A DNA stretch of 30,990 nt from an uncultured Lachnospiraceae bacterium (GTDB lineage: Bacteria > Bacillota > Clostridia > Lachnospirales > Lachnospiraceae): assembly GCA_902767235.1 (NCBI GenBank), contig CACXGR010000258.1, positions 1 to 30,990 of the forward strand. The letters are read 5' to 3'. Every line of letters begins with the position of its first letter. The stretch's first letter is position 1. The notes below the pieces were generated by a model, which saw only the letters and a list, made by a program, of their open reading frames with translations, was not told the DNA's origin and did no database searches. Positions 16,959-25,476 of the stretch are shown here, piece by piece. Made by a program: the position numbers and the translations under genes.

Positions 16959-16994
16959 TGCACCGGAACCGGCGCAGTCAGGACCGAACGGTCC
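16959..16994. repeat. Two adjacent inverted repeats upstream of comEC
   Basis: TGC-a-CCGG-AA-CCGG-c-GCA (16959-16976) and GGACCG-AA-CGGTCC (16981-16994) both centre on AA and lie 54-90 bp before the comEC start. They could be an operator pair. No good -35/-10 pair was found between them and the gene. Confidence 0.35.
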
Positions 16995-17068
16995 GAATAC
17001 AATAAATGTAGATCATGGAGTGCCAAATGGCAAGTGGAAAAGTTCTATGCCGCCGGGCGGACCACAAT

Positions 17069-17098
17069 AAAAGGGCAGCCGTCATGAAACGGCCGCCC
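17069..17098 (-). terminator. Terminator of the response regulator/kinase/GerMN operon
   Basis: GGGC-a-GCCGT and ACGGC-c-GCCC (17073-17098) pair around a 6-nt loop. On the minus strand the hairpin is followed by TTTT, 43 bp after the GerMN gene stop. Confidence 0.75.
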
Positions 17099-17140
17099 TC
17101 GCTCTGTCCGGTATGTTCAGAATACTGTAGGAAGGAGCCT

Positions 17141-18085
17141 TTACTCCTTTTCCCTCTCTTCCTCCTGCTGACTCTCCACGATGCCGGTGTTCATTCGGAA
17201 GCTCCCCGTCAGAGAGATCGTGTCCCTGAAGATCGTGTCGGTGTGCCCCTCCACGGAGATCTGAACCGCATCGATGGAAGGAAGCTCACACAGGGAGTTG
17301 ACAACGGAGTAGATCGCGGTCTGCGCCGTGACTTCATAGGGATTGTCCAAAAACTCGCTGCTGAGGTTGGCATAGCAGATCCGGTCTCTCACCGTCACGT
17401 TGATCACTTTCGTGCCGCTGTTTACCGTCGGGTACGCAAAGCTCCCGTTGGGTCCCTGAATGACCTGCTCGAGCACGATCCTCTCCAGGGGCATATTGCT
17501 GTTGTAGACGACCGTCCTGTATGCATCCAGCAGTCTCTCTCCCGATTTGTCGGCAAAATACAGATGCAGCCTCACTCTCTCATAGTTCCGCATCTCCGTA
17601 TAAGAGTTGTAGATGAACTGATCCGGTTCCATGATCCCCGGCTCAACGCCGTCCGCATCATGAAAGGCTTCTCCGTCTACCATGAAATACACGCCGTCGA
17701 TCTCCGAAAAGCTGCACATCGTATTGACGATGGCTGTTCGGGTGAGGACCTCCTCCACCGCATCTACATCATAATACTCCTTCGAAAAATTGAGTGTCAC
17801 GATGCTGCCCGCCGTCTCGCTGGAGATCAGTTTGAATTCACTGATCGGCGCCTTGAGCGCCATCTCTGTAGGCTGAATGCAGAGTTTTGCGAGCAGCTCC
17901 TCAATGATCTGCTCTTTATGATCCGCTTTCGGTTTGTATTTTTCCTCCTGCAGGGCATGATCCGTTCTGTTGAGATAATAGACCCGGATCCCGCTCTTGT
18001 CAGCCCCGCCTTTCTCACAGGAACAGAGCAGCAGGCATAATATGATCGTTATCAGATAGAACTCTGCCCTCTTTTTCAATCTCAT
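17141..18085 (-). CDS. GerMN-domain lipoprotein
   Basis: 314 residues. The N-terminus has a short basic region, a hydrophobic core (FYLITIILCLLL) and Cys23 after LCS, a lipobox. Two GerMN repeats follow (about 40-150 and 170-285), each with a VRVYYLN- or VRLHLYF-like first strand and a TLNFSKEYYD- or YANLSSEFLD-like motif. GerMN is named after the Bacillus GerM protein and occurs in many clostridial cell-envelope lipoproteins that are not tied to spores. Its ATG overlaps the stop of the sensor kinase as ATGA. It is therefore coupled to the kinase and may modulate its sensing domain outside the membrane; that link is inference. The C-terminal tail is Glu-rich. Confidence 0.88.
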   Translation of the reverse strand: MRLKKRAEFYLITIILCLLLCSCEKGGADKSGIRVYYLNRTDHALQEEKYKPKADHKEQIIEELLAKLCIQPTEMALKAPISEFKLISSETAGSIVTLNFSKEYYDVDAVEEVLTRTAIVNTMCSFSEIDGVYFMVDGEAFHDADGVEPGIMEPDQFIYNSYTEMRNYERVRLHLYFADKSGERLLDAYRTVVYNSNMPLERIVLEQVIQGPNGSFAYPTVNSGTKVINVTVRDRICYANLSSEFLDNPYEVTAQTAIYSVVNSLCELPSIDAVQISVEGHTDTIFRDTISLTGSFRMNTGIVESQQEEEREKE

Positions 18086-19842
18086 ACCTTTGTTTTCTGG
18101 CCGGTTGTCACTGTCTTCTTCACCGCTTTGGCGTTTGACGCGGTCTTCTTCTGTCCGGAAGCCTTCTTATGCCCGGAAGCTGTCCTCGCTGTACCTGCAG
18201 CCTTCTTCCCCGGAGCTGTCTTCTTCGCTGCGCCTGCGGCTTTCTTTCGCCCGGCTGCCGGTTTTGCCGCACCTGTCGCGTTTCTTCTGCCGGCAGATGC
18301 TTTTTTGATCCGCGCCCTCTGTCTCCTCAGCTCCACGGGATGGGATACATAAGTGAGGGGGCATGTCACCGTGAACTTGGTGCCTTCTCCGAGAATACTC
18401 TGCACATCGATCGCGCCGTGATGCTGCAGTACGATGCTCTTTGTGATGGACAGTCCCAGACCGGTGCCGCCAACTTCCTTGGACCTGGACTTGTCGACGC
18501 GGTAGAATCTCTCATATATTTTGTCCAGCGAGTCCTGAGGGATGCCTACGCCGGTATCCTCCACGCTGATATAGAAATTATAGGGATCGGCATTGATCGT
18601 AACTCTCACTTTGCCGTGATCTCTATTGTATTTGACCGCGTTCTCCACAAGATTCGTGATGACCATGTTCATCTTCATCTCGTCGATCTCCGCGTATACA
18701 TCTCTCATGCTGACCATCGTCAGTTCGATATCTCTCTTCTGGGCGATCGGCCGCACTCTTCGAAGGACCAGCTCCACCATTCCGTTGACATTGGTCTCCT
18801 TGATGTTGAGTTTGGAATCCTTCCGGTCCATTCTCACCAGTGTCAGCAGCTCGGTGATGATCTGGTTCTCCCTGTCCACCTCATTCTTGATATCGATCAT
18901 GAACTCGCGGTACATTTCCACGGGAACATTGTCCTGCTGTACCAGGGAGTCAGCCAGGACTTTCATCGATGTCATCGGTGTCTTCAGTTCATGGGAGACA
19001 TTGGAAACAAACTCCTGCCTGGATTCGTCCAGCGCGTTCATTCTGGCGAGCACCTGGTTGAACGCATCCGCTATGTGCTCGGTCTCCAAAAAGGCGGGCG
19101 CCTTGATCGGGTCGGTGGAGTATCCCGCCTTCACGGCAGAGATCTCTCCGGACAGCTTCTCAAAAGGTTTCATCAGAGCAGTGGAAAGAACTAATGAAAT
19201 AAGGAGCACCGCCAATATCAGGATCAATTCCAGGAGCATGGCCTTTCGGCTCAGGATTCCCAGCGTGTTTCTGATAGAGACGGTGGAGACGCTGGCAAGA
19301 AGGACTCCCTTTACAACCTCTTCGCCGGAAACATCCAGCGCCGATTCCTCGTTGTCCGACCTGCTGTCTATATATTCTGTCTCTATGATCGGTGTGACGA
19401 TCTCAATAAAGCCGTCGCGCCGGTCATAGTTGGAAGCAGCTCCCGAGTTGCCCTGCAGCAGGCATTTTACCACGTCCGGGGAGACGATCGTCTTGCCGTC
19501 CGACATGGAATAGGTGTCTTTCATTACCTTCAGATGATCGCTGATCACCAGAATGCGTCCGTCATAAAGTGCTGAAAATTCGGCCAGCTCCGCGCCGATC
19601 AGTTCAGATGACTGATCGGTCAGATAATCATAACTGATCAGATGGTTGGCCAGCGCCCGGAGGTGCGTCTCCACCTCTTCGGTCCTCACTTCGACCGCTC
19701 TGGTCTCGTAATTATTGAGGATCCCGTAATGCAGGATCACGCACGGCACCAGTCCGACCACGAAGAATATGATGAAAAGCCGCATTCTCAGACTTCTGAC
19801 AACTGAGAGTTTCCGGATCACTCCCTTCAGTTTATCGTTCAT
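18082..19842 (-). CDS. Sensor histidine kinase with histone H1-like C-terminal tail
   Basis: 586 residues. Two membrane segments (about 20-42 and 202-224) flank an extracellular sensor domain. A HAMP linker (about 225-275) leads to HisKA with SHELKTPMTSMK (phospho-acceptor His284) and an HATPase domain with N box (NLVENAVKYN, 397-406), DTGVGIP (429-435) and GGTGLGLS (458-465). There is no PAS domain, unlike Bacillus WalK. The last ~80 residues (506-586) are an unusual chain of Lys, Ala, Gly, Thr and Arg with many KKA/AAG blocks, similar in composition to histone H1 or AlgP tails. The start overlaps the regulator gene by 11 bp. The partner is surely that regulator; the stimulus is unknown. Confidence 0.93.
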   Translation of the reverse strand: MNDKLKGVIRKLSVVRSLRMRLFIIFFVVGLVPCVILHYGILNNYETRAVEVRTEEVETHLRALANHLISYDYLTDQSSELIGAELAEFSALYDGRILVISDHLKVMKDTYSMSDGKTIVSPDVVKCLLQGNSGAASNYDRRDGFIEIVTPIIETEYIDSRSDNEESALDVSGEEVVKGVLLASVSTVSIRNTLGILSRKAMLLELILILAVLLISLVLSTALMKPFEKLSGEISAVKAGYSTDPIKAPAFLETEHIADAFNQVLARMNALDESRQEFVSNVSHELKTPMTSMKVLADSLVQQDNVPVEMYREFMIDIKNEVDRENQIITELLTLVRMDRKDSKLNIKETNVNGMVELVLRRVRPIAQKRDIELTMVSMRDVYAEIDEMKMNMVITNLVENAVKYNRDHGKVRVTINADPYNFYISVEDTGVGIPQDSLDKIYERFYRVDKSRSKEVGGTGLGLSITKSIVLQHHGAIDVQSILGEGTKFTVTCPLTYVSHPVELRRQRARIKKASAGRRNATGAAKPAAGRKKAAGAAKKTAPGKKAAGTARTASGHKKASGQKKTASNAKAVKKTVTTGQKTKV

Positions 19843-20536
19843 TCTGCCTGAAGTAGTAACCTACGCCCCACTTTGTCTGTACATATACAGGCTCGGAAGC
19901 ATTGGGCTCTACTTTCTCGCGGAGTCTTCTGATGTGAACATCCACTGTCCTCACATCACCGGGATAATCTTTTCCCCAGACAGTCTGCAGGAGCATGGAA
20001 CGGCTGTATACTTTGCCGGGATGGGTGGCAAGAAGTTCGAGAAGTTCGAATTCTTTGCTGGTGAGGTTGATCTCCTTGCCCGCGACCGTGACCCTTCTGT
20101 TGTCGAAGTCCATGCGAAGGTCACCGTTCTCCAGGATCCTCTCCTCTTCCTCTTCCCTGTCTCTTCTGCTTCCCGCTACTCTTCGAATGATGGCTTTGAT
20201 CCTTGCCTTCACTTCAAGAATATTGAAGGGCTTGGTGATGTAATCGTCTGCGCCGTAGTCGAGACCGAGGATCTTATCCATGTCCTCTCCCTTCGCGGTG
20301 AGCATGATTACGGGAACAGATGAAAACTCTCTTATCTGCTGGAGCACTTCCAGTCCGGAGTGTTTGGGGAGCATCACGTCGAGCAGAATGATATCATATT
20401 GGTTTTCATTCGCTTTCTGCAGTGCTTCTTCTCCGTCGTAAGCAGTATCCACTTCGTAGCCGTCCTGCTGAAGACTGAACCGGATCCCCTTGACGATCAT
20501 TTTTTCATCATCAACCACAAGTACCTTTGTTGCCAT
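19832..20536 (-). CDS. OmpR-family response regulator (WalR/YycF-like)
   Basis: 234 residues. The receiver domain has the acidic pair Asp9-Asp10, phospho-acceptor Asp53 in LLDVMLP, and TAKGE and DYITKPFN downstream with the conserved Thr and Lys. The C-terminal winged-helix domain (about 135-230) has LTSKEFELLELLATHPGKV and RTVDVHIRRLREKVE, typical of OmpR/PhoB regulators. It resembles WalR and other Gram-positive envelope regulators, but the kinase lacks a PAS domain and no walHIJ-type genes follow, so I do not assign walR. It is the first gene of the set and lies 56 bp after comEA. A weak hairpin lies in that gap. The ribosome binding site is GAGGAG. Confidence 0.93.
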   Translation of the reverse strand: MATKVLVVDDEKMIVKGIRFSLQQDGYEVDTAYDGEEALQKANENQYDIILLDVMLPKHSGLEVLQQIREFSSVPVIMLTAKGEDMDKILGLDYGADDYITKPFNILEVKARIKAIIRRVAGSRRDREEEEERILENGDLRMDFDNRRVTVAGKEINLTSKEFELLELLATHPGKVYSRSMLLQTVWGKDYPGDVRTVDVHIRRLREKVEPNASEPVYVQTKWGVGYYFRQNER

Positions 20537-20592
20537 TCATTTCTCCTCTCTTTGCCGCTTATATGTCTGCCCGGTATATGAGTGACCGGGTA

Positions 20593-21306
20593 TCATTCCA
20601 CCGTAATATGATCTTTCATCCTGTCATAGACGGAGCTTCCGATGCCGCTGACGTTCATGATCTCTTCCGTCGCGCCGAATCTGCCGTGGTCTTCCCGGTA
20701 TTCGATGATCTTCGCCGCCTTGTTCTCCCCGATGCCAGGAAGGGTCATCAGTTCATCAATGCCTGCCGTGTTGATGTTGACCGCTCCGGACGAAGGGGCC
20801 TGCCTGCCTTGAGAAGCGCTTCCAGAGCCCTGCAGGCCGGAGATCGATCCGCTTCCGCCGGCCGCATTCCCCGCTTCTCTGAGCGCATCCGCTTCTTCCC
20901 TGGTCGGGATCTCCACCCTCTCCGTGTCTGTCACATACTGCGCCTGATTGACATAATTGGTGTCTGCGTCACCGCTGTATCCGCCGGCCGCATTCACGGC
21001 GTCGATCACGCGGGCTCCTTCCGGAAGCTCATATACGCCTTCCCTATTCACGGCGCCGCACACAAAAACACAGATCAGCCGCGGTTCCGCATCCGCCTCT
21101 GCTCGCTCCGCATTTTCTGCGGGGTCAGCCGATTCAGGCGGCCTGCCGGACGGTCCGGTTTCTCCGCTGTCTGAACGTATTGCCGGAACAAAGACCGCTT
21201 CTTTCTCCCTGCCGCAGCCCGTTCCCAAAAGAGCCGCCGCAGCCAGCACTGCATATATTACAATTTCCGTCCTTGTTATTAAAGAAAATATAAAACGAGA
21301 TTGCAT
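20593..21306 (-). CDS. comEA: ComEA-type DNA receptor with SLBB domain
   Basis: 237 residues. A membrane segment (about 12-30) anchors the protein outside the cell. Cys31 follows GTG and could be a lipidation site, but the lipobox is poor. A disordered Ser/Glu/Ala linker leads to an SLBB domain (about 76-145: LICVFVCGAVNREGVYELP). The C-terminal double helix-hairpin-helix (about 175-237) has VNINTAGIDELMTLPGIGENKA and IMNVSGIG. ComEA binds incoming double-stranded DNA and hands it to ComEC. It has its own promoter at 21351-21379 and a GGAGG ribosome binding site. Here it is followed by a two-component operon rather than by comEB or comEC, an uncommon order. Confidence 0.9.
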   Translation of the reverse strand: MQSRFIFSLITRTEIVIYAVLAAAALLGTGCGREKEAVFVPAIRSDSGETGPSGRPPESADPAENAERAEADAEPRLICVFVCGAVNREGVYELPEGARVIDAVNAAGGYSGDADTNYVNQAQYVTDTERVEIPTREEADALREAGNAAGGSGSISGLQGSGSASQGRQAPSSGAVNINTAGIDELMTLPGIGENKAAKIIEYREDHGRFGATEEIMNVSGIGSSVYDRMKDHITVE

Positions 21307-21350
21307 AGTTGTCCCTCCGAAAACAAAGAGACCCGCTATGCGACAACATT

Positions 21351-21379
21351 ATTGTAATCATTGGCGTAATATTTTACAA
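21351..21379 (-). promoter_or_regulatory. Sigma-A promoter of comEA and probably the two-component operon
   Basis: On the minus strand TTGTAA (21379-21374), a 17-bp spacer and TACAAT (21356-21351), about 45 bp before the comEA ATG. Confidence 0.7.
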
Positions 21380-21384
21380 GAATA

Positions 21385-21423
21385 AATCCCGCATCGGCAG
21401 CGTTTTTTTGCCGATGCGGGATT
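21385..21423 (-). terminator. Terminator of the GNAT-argJBD operon
   Basis: A perfect 15-bp stem, AATCCCGCATCGGCA (21385-21399) with its complement at 21409-21423, and a 9-nt loop. On the minus strand it is followed by TATTCTTG, a poor U-tract, about 90 bp after argD. The long stem makes termination likely; it also shields the comEA promoter. Confidence 0.7.
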
Positions 21424-21512
21424 GATGATCATACAAAATATAGTAATATTATGCGTTCTGCATACAATATGCGTGATTATCAGCGCAATGACTGACAAAG
21501 CCGCGCATGTAT

Positions 21513-22727
21513 TTACGCGGTCTCGCCCTCGATGGCGCGGCCAAGAACAGCTGCCATTTCGTCGATCTCCTTCTCCGTAATGACCAGCGGCGGCAGGATT
21601 CGGATGATATCGGAGCCGGCGTTGATCAGGATCAGTCCCTGGTCCATGGCTCTTGCGATCACGCCCTTCACGGGTCCCCTGCAGACAATGCCCTGCATGA
21701 AACCGCGGCCTCGCCTGAGCTCACAGAAGTCATATTTGCTGACCAGCTCATCCAGCTTTTTCTCAAGATAGGGCGCTGTCTTATTCACATGATCCGTGAT
21801 CCCCAGCGTCTCGTACTGGTCCAGGACAGCGTTGACAGCCGCGCAGGCCAGCGGATTGCCGCCGTATGTCGTCCCGTGGTCTCCGGCTGTCAGGGAGTTG
21901 TCGGCGACTTTCTGCGTCATCATGAAGGCGCCGACGGGCACGCCGCAGCCCAGCGCTTTGGCGGATGTCATGATATCGGGCTTGATGCCGAACTTCTGCC
22001 AGGCGAACATATAGCCCGTTCGGCCCATTCCGCACTGAACCTCGTCGAAGATCAGGAGGATGTCCTTCTCATCACAGAGTTTCCTTACGTTCTGCAGGAA
22101 TATCTCCTGCGCGGGGACGATCCCGCCCTCGCCCTGGACCACCTCCATGATGATGGCGCAGGTCTTGTCCGTGACAGCGTTCACAACGCTCTCATAGTCA
22201 TTCATTATGGCAAATCGTGCCTCGCAGGGCATCGCGCCGAATGCTTCGCGGTAGTGACTGTTGCCGGTCACCGAGAGCGCGCCGTATGTGCGCCCGTGGA
22301 AGGAGTGCTCCAGCGCCACCACCTGGTGGTCGGATGCGCCGTCCTTATTGTAGGCGTATTTGATCGCCGCTTTCAGCGCTCCCTCGACGGCCTCCGCTCC
22401 CGAATTGGCAAAAAATACTCTGTCCATTCCGCTGATCTCTTTGAGCCTGTGGGCCGCCGTGATCGCCGGGACATTGTAGAAGTAATTGGAGGTGTGCAGT
22501 ATTTTGCCGATCTGCTGCTCAAGCGCTTTGTTGTAGTATTCGTTATTGTATCCCAGTGCAAATACGCCGATCCCGGACATGAAATCCAGATATTTCTTTC
22601 CCTCTGTGTCATAGAGGTATACGCCCTCGCCGTGGTCGAGCACCACCTGGTAGCGGTTATATGTGTGGAGGAGGTCCTTCTCCGCCTGGTCGATCAACGC
22701 CTTCATTGTCATATTCTTATCACTCAT
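21513..22727 (-). CDS. argD: Acetylornithine aminotransferase
   Basis: 404 residues of the class III aminotransferase family, PLP-dependent, exchanging the amino group between glutamate and N-acetylglutamate semialdehyde. Visible landmarks are YLDFMSGIGVFALGYNN, FFANSGAEAVEGALKAA, SFHGRTYGALSVTG, LIFDEVQCGMGRTG and TSAKALGCGVPVGA with the PLP lysine. Related enzymes use ornithine or gamma-aminobutyrate, but the placement after argB supports ArgD. It is the last gene of the minus-strand arginine operon, 39 bp after argB. The ATG at 22727 has a GGGAGGAA site. Confidence 0.93.
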   Translation of the reverse strand: MSDKNMTMKALIDQAEKDLLHTYNRYQVVLDHGEGVYLYDTEGKKYLDFMSGIGVFALGYNNEYYNKALEQQIGKILHTSNYFYNVPAITAAHRLKEISGMDRVFFANSGAEAVEGALKAAIKYAYNKDGASDHQVVALEHSFHGRTYGALSVTGNSHYREAFGAMPCEARFAIMNDYESVVNAVTDKTCAIIMEVVQGEGGIVPAQEIFLQNVRKLCDEKDILLIFDEVQCGMGRTGYMFAWQKFGIKPDIMTSAKALGCGVPVGAFMMTQKVADNSLTAGDHGTTYGGNPLACAAVNAVLDQYETLGITDHVNKTAPYLEKKLDELVSKYDFCELRRGRGFMQGIVCRGPVKGVIARAMDQGLILINAGSDIIRILPPLVITEKEIDEMAAVLGRAIEGETA

Positions 22728-22766
22728 CCTGTTCCTCCCTCCATATGCGCGTCATCCGGATCTGTC

Positions 22767-23669
22767 TCAGTTCATGTCCGTGTCAGTCTTTAAGTGGAAC
22801 ATCGTTCCGATACCCTTTTCCGTGAAGAACTCCAGCAGCATGCTGTGCGGGATCCTTCCGTCCAGGATATGCACTCTGTGGACGCCCCCTCTGACCGCCT
22901 GTGTGCAGTTGGCCAGCTTGGGGAGCATGCCGCCGCCGATGATGCCCTCATCGATCAGGGCCTCCGCTTCCGTGATCGTGATCCTGGGGATAAAGGAATC
23001 CGGGTCATTGATGTCGCGGTAGAGGCCTGCGATATCCGTCAGGTATACCAGCTTGTCCGCCTTCACCGCTCTTGCGATCGCACTTGCCGCCTCATCCGCG
23101 TTGATGTTGTAAGTGTCAAAGTTTTCGTCCATGCCGATGGGCGCCACGATGGGCAGATAGTCGTTGTCGAGCATGTCATACAGGATCTTGGGCTTCACGC
23201 CGCACACCTCGCCGACAAAGCCGATGTCCTTGCCATCGGAGTACTTCTTGGTAACGGTCAGAAGTCTCCCGTCTTTTCCGCTGATCCCGACCGCCTTGAC
23301 GCCCAGCTCCTCCACGAGGCGCACCAGATTCTTGTTGACCCTGCCCAGCACCATCTCGGCGATCTCCATCGTCTCCTCGTCCGTGACGCGCAGACCGTTG
23401 ACGAAAGCAGCTTCCTTGCCGCTCTTTTCGACCCACTTGCTGATGGCCTTGCCGCCGCCATGCACGATGATTGGCTTGAAGCCGACCAGCTTTAAGAGCG
23501 TGACATCCTTGATCACATTTCTCTGCAGCTCCTCATTGTTCATGGCGCTTCCGCCGTACTTGATCACCACGATCTTGCGGTTGAATTTCTGTATATAAGG
23601 CAGCGCCTCGATCAGTACCGAGGCCTTGCGCTGCGCTTCGCTCTGTTCGCGATTCAGGTATGTCTCCAT
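22767..23669 (-). CDS. argB: N-acetylglutamate kinase
   Basis: 300 residues of the amino acid kinase family. It phosphorylates N-acetylglutamate, the second step of arginine synthesis. Landmarks are VVIKYGGSAMNNEE near the N-terminus (about residues 35-48), IVHGGGKAISKW near 68-79, NINADEAASAIA and LTDIAGLY. The length and the N-terminal helix of about 20 residues before the first strand resemble the arginine-inhibited hexameric forms, so feedback by arginine is likely, though this is inference. It is 54 bp downstream of argJ and 39 bp upstream of argD. The start follows AAGGAGAG. Confidence 0.95.
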   Translation of the reverse strand: METYLNREQSEAQRKASVLIEALPYIQKFNRKIVVIKYGGSAMNNEELQRNVIKDVTLLKLVGFKPIIVHGGGKAISKWVEKSGKEAAFVNGLRVTDEETMEIAEMVLGRVNKNLVRLVEELGVKAVGISGKDGRLLTVTKKYSDGKDIGFVGEVCGVKPKILYDMLDNDYLPIVAPIGMDENFDTYNINADEAASAIARAVKADKLVYLTDIAGLYRDINDPDSFIPRITITEAEALIDEGIIGGGMLPKLANCTQAVRGGVHRVHILDGRIPHSMLLEFFTEKGIGTMFHLKTDTDMN

Positions 23670-23723
23670 GTTCTTTCTTCTCTCCTTGTGATAGTTTGTC
23701 CCGCCAGCAGCCGGGCTTTCCGG

Positions 23724-24956
23724 TCAGCTTCTGTAATCTGCGTTGATCTTCACATAATCGTATGTGAGATCACATCCCCAGGCCGTCGCTTCCGCTTCGC
23801 CCATATGCATGTCCGCCAGAATATGCACTTTCTCGCCGGAGAGCAGCTCTGTCGCTTTCTCTTCGCTGTAATCGGCGGCGCTTCCGTTTGTAAAAATAAG
23901 AAGCTTCTCCTCTCCCTCGCCAAAATAGAGATCACACTTGTCCGGATCAAACTGCACGCCAGAATAGCCCAGGGCGCACAGCACTCTTCCCCAGTTGGCA
24001 TCTCTTCCGAACACCGCCGCTTTGGTGAGGCTGGAAGTGATCACGCTCTTGGCCAGGATCCTGGCGTTGGCCAGTGTGTCAGCGTGAATGACCCTGGTCT
24101 CGATCAGTTTGGTGCAGCCCTCTCCGTCGCCGGCCATCTTCATGGCCAGTTCCCGGCAGACTGCCCGGAGTGCCTCATAAAAGGCTCTGTAGTCATCGCT
24201 GTCCTCGTCGCGGATCACATCGTTGCCGGCCAGCCCGTTGGCCAGTACCAGCAATGTATCGTTAGTAGACGTGTCGCCGTCCACGGAGATCATGTTGAAA
24301 GTCTCCTGCACGATCTCGCTGAGTGCCTTCTGAAGCAGGGCCTTCTCAATGGCCGCGTCCGTCGTCACATAGGAGAGCATGGTGCACATATTGGGATGGA
24401 TCATGCCGGATCCCTTAGCCATTCCGCCGATCACCGCTTTTCCGGAGCCCAGTTCAAATTCGTATGCTGTCTCCTTGTGGACCGTGTCGGTCGTCATGAT
24501 CGCCTTGGCGGCTTCCGTTCCCGCTTCGATACCCGTGCGTTTGGCGGCTGAGAGCATCCGGACGCCGTTCCGGATCCTGTCTATGGGAAGCTGGAATCCG
24601 ATCACGCCGGTGGAGCCGACCAGAACAGTGTTCTCATCGATCCTCAGGCAGGCGGAAGCCTCCTGTGCCGTCTGCCGGCAGTATTCCATTCCTTCCTCTC
24701 CCGTGCAGGCGTTGGCAATGCCGGAATTGACGATGACGGCGTGGGCGGGCGCTCCGCTCAGTACCAGGTTCCTGTCCCAGATCACAGGCGCAGCCTTGAC
24801 GACATTGGTCGTAAATGTTCCCGCCGTGACACAGGGCGCTTTGCTAAATACCAGCGCCATATCTGTTCTTCCTTTATATTTGATATTGGCTGCGGCGGAG
24901 GCCGCTTCGAACCCCTGCGCGGCGGTCACGCCTCCCTCGATCTTCTTCATCCTCAT
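23724..24956 (-). CDS. argJ: Glutamate N-acetyltransferase/ornithine acetyltransferase
   Basis: 410 residues of the ArgJ family, made as a precursor that cuts itself into alpha and beta chains. The cleavage motif is seen as KGSGMIHPNMCTML, with the nucleophilic Thr inside CTML (usual form ATML). SVDGDTSTNDT, VGSTGVIG and GRDANWGRVLCALG are also typical. Family members recycle the acetyl group from acetylornithine to glutamate, and many in Clostridia are bifunctional and can also use acetyl-CoA; which form this is cannot be told. The ATG at 24956 overlaps the stop of the GNAT gene (ATGA), so translation is coupled. An ATG two codons further in is also possible. Confidence 0.94.
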   Translation of the reverse strand: MRMKKIEGGVTAAQGFEAASAAANIKYKGRTDMALVFSKAPCVTAGTFTTNVVKAAPVIWDRNLVLSGAPAHAVIVNSGIANACTGEEGMEYCRQTAQEASACLRIDENTVLVGSTGVIGFQLPIDRIRNGVRMLSAAKRTGIEAGTEAAKAIMTTDTVHKETAYEFELGSGKAVIGGMAKGSGMIHPNMCTMLSYVTTDAAIEKALLQKALSEIVQETFNMISVDGDTSTNDTLLVLANGLAGNDVIRDEDSDDYRAFYEALRAVCRELAMKMAGDGEGCTKLIETRVIHADTLANARILAKSVITSSLTKAAVFGRDANWGRVLCALGYSGVQFDPDKCDLYFGEGEEKLLIFTNGSAADYSEEKATELLSGEKVHILADMHMGEAEATAWGCDLTYDYVKINADYRS

Positions 24957-25423
24957 TCCTCCGTTTCATTTTCTATAAATCTGGTGATATTTGCCTCGTT
25001 GAGTACAAACTCGTAGTAGTTGCAGTCCGGCCTGCATGTCCAGCCGATCTGTTTCCAGAAAGCGTTTCCCGCGTCGTTCTTCGTAAAAGCGATCAGCGCG
25101 ATCTTGTTGATCTGCTGTTCCTTAAGGGCATTCATGCAGTAGACCACCATTTTGGTGCCGATCCCCTGCCTTCTGCAGGATTTGGACACACATACATGAT
25201 AAAAGCTTGCCTGCCTTCCGTCATGCCCGCAGAGGATCGATCCCACGATCCTGTCTCCCTTTTGGGCTACAACGCTTGTACTGGGATTTCTCTTAATGAA
25301 CCTCTCCACATCTTCCCTGGAATCGTCAATGCTCCTGATCGCAAAACCCTTGATGCTCATCCAGAGCTTACTTACTTTATCATAATCCTCCGGCAGCATC
25401 GCCCGGATCAAAAGATCTTCCAT
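24953..25423 (-). CDS. GNAT-family N-acetyltransferase heading the arginine operon
   Basis: 156 residues with a GNAT fold: an N-terminal IRAMLPEDYDKVSKLW, a central SVVAQKGDRIVGSILCG, and the acetyl-CoA loop with VCVSKSCRRQGIGTKM (about residues 77-92), matching the Q/RxxGxG/A pattern. The end has AFTKNDAGNAFWKQIGW, as in RimI-like proteins. The substrate is not readable. Because it is the first gene of the operon, overlaps argJ by 4 bp and no argA is visible, a role in acetylating glutamate or another small molecule is possible, but that is inference. It lies behind a good promoter (25477-25505) and an AGAGGG ribosome binding site. Confidence 0.85.
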   Translation of the reverse strand: MEDLLIRAMLPEDYDKVSKLWMSIKGFAIRSIDDSREDVERFIKRNPSTSVVAQKGDRIVGSILCGHDGRQASFYHVCVSKSCRRQGIGTKMVVYCMNALKEQQINKIALIAFTKNDAGNAFWKQIGWTCRPDCNYYEFVLNEANITRFIENETEE

Positions 25424-25476
25424 ATTCCCTCTGTATCTTTCCTATTTAAATGCATCAAAACTGATAATAGCACACT

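Noticed and set aside
21507..22793. Long plus-strand open frame opposite argD
   Set aside because: It mirrors argD, has many His/Asp/Val residues and no domain, and has no ribosome binding site of note.
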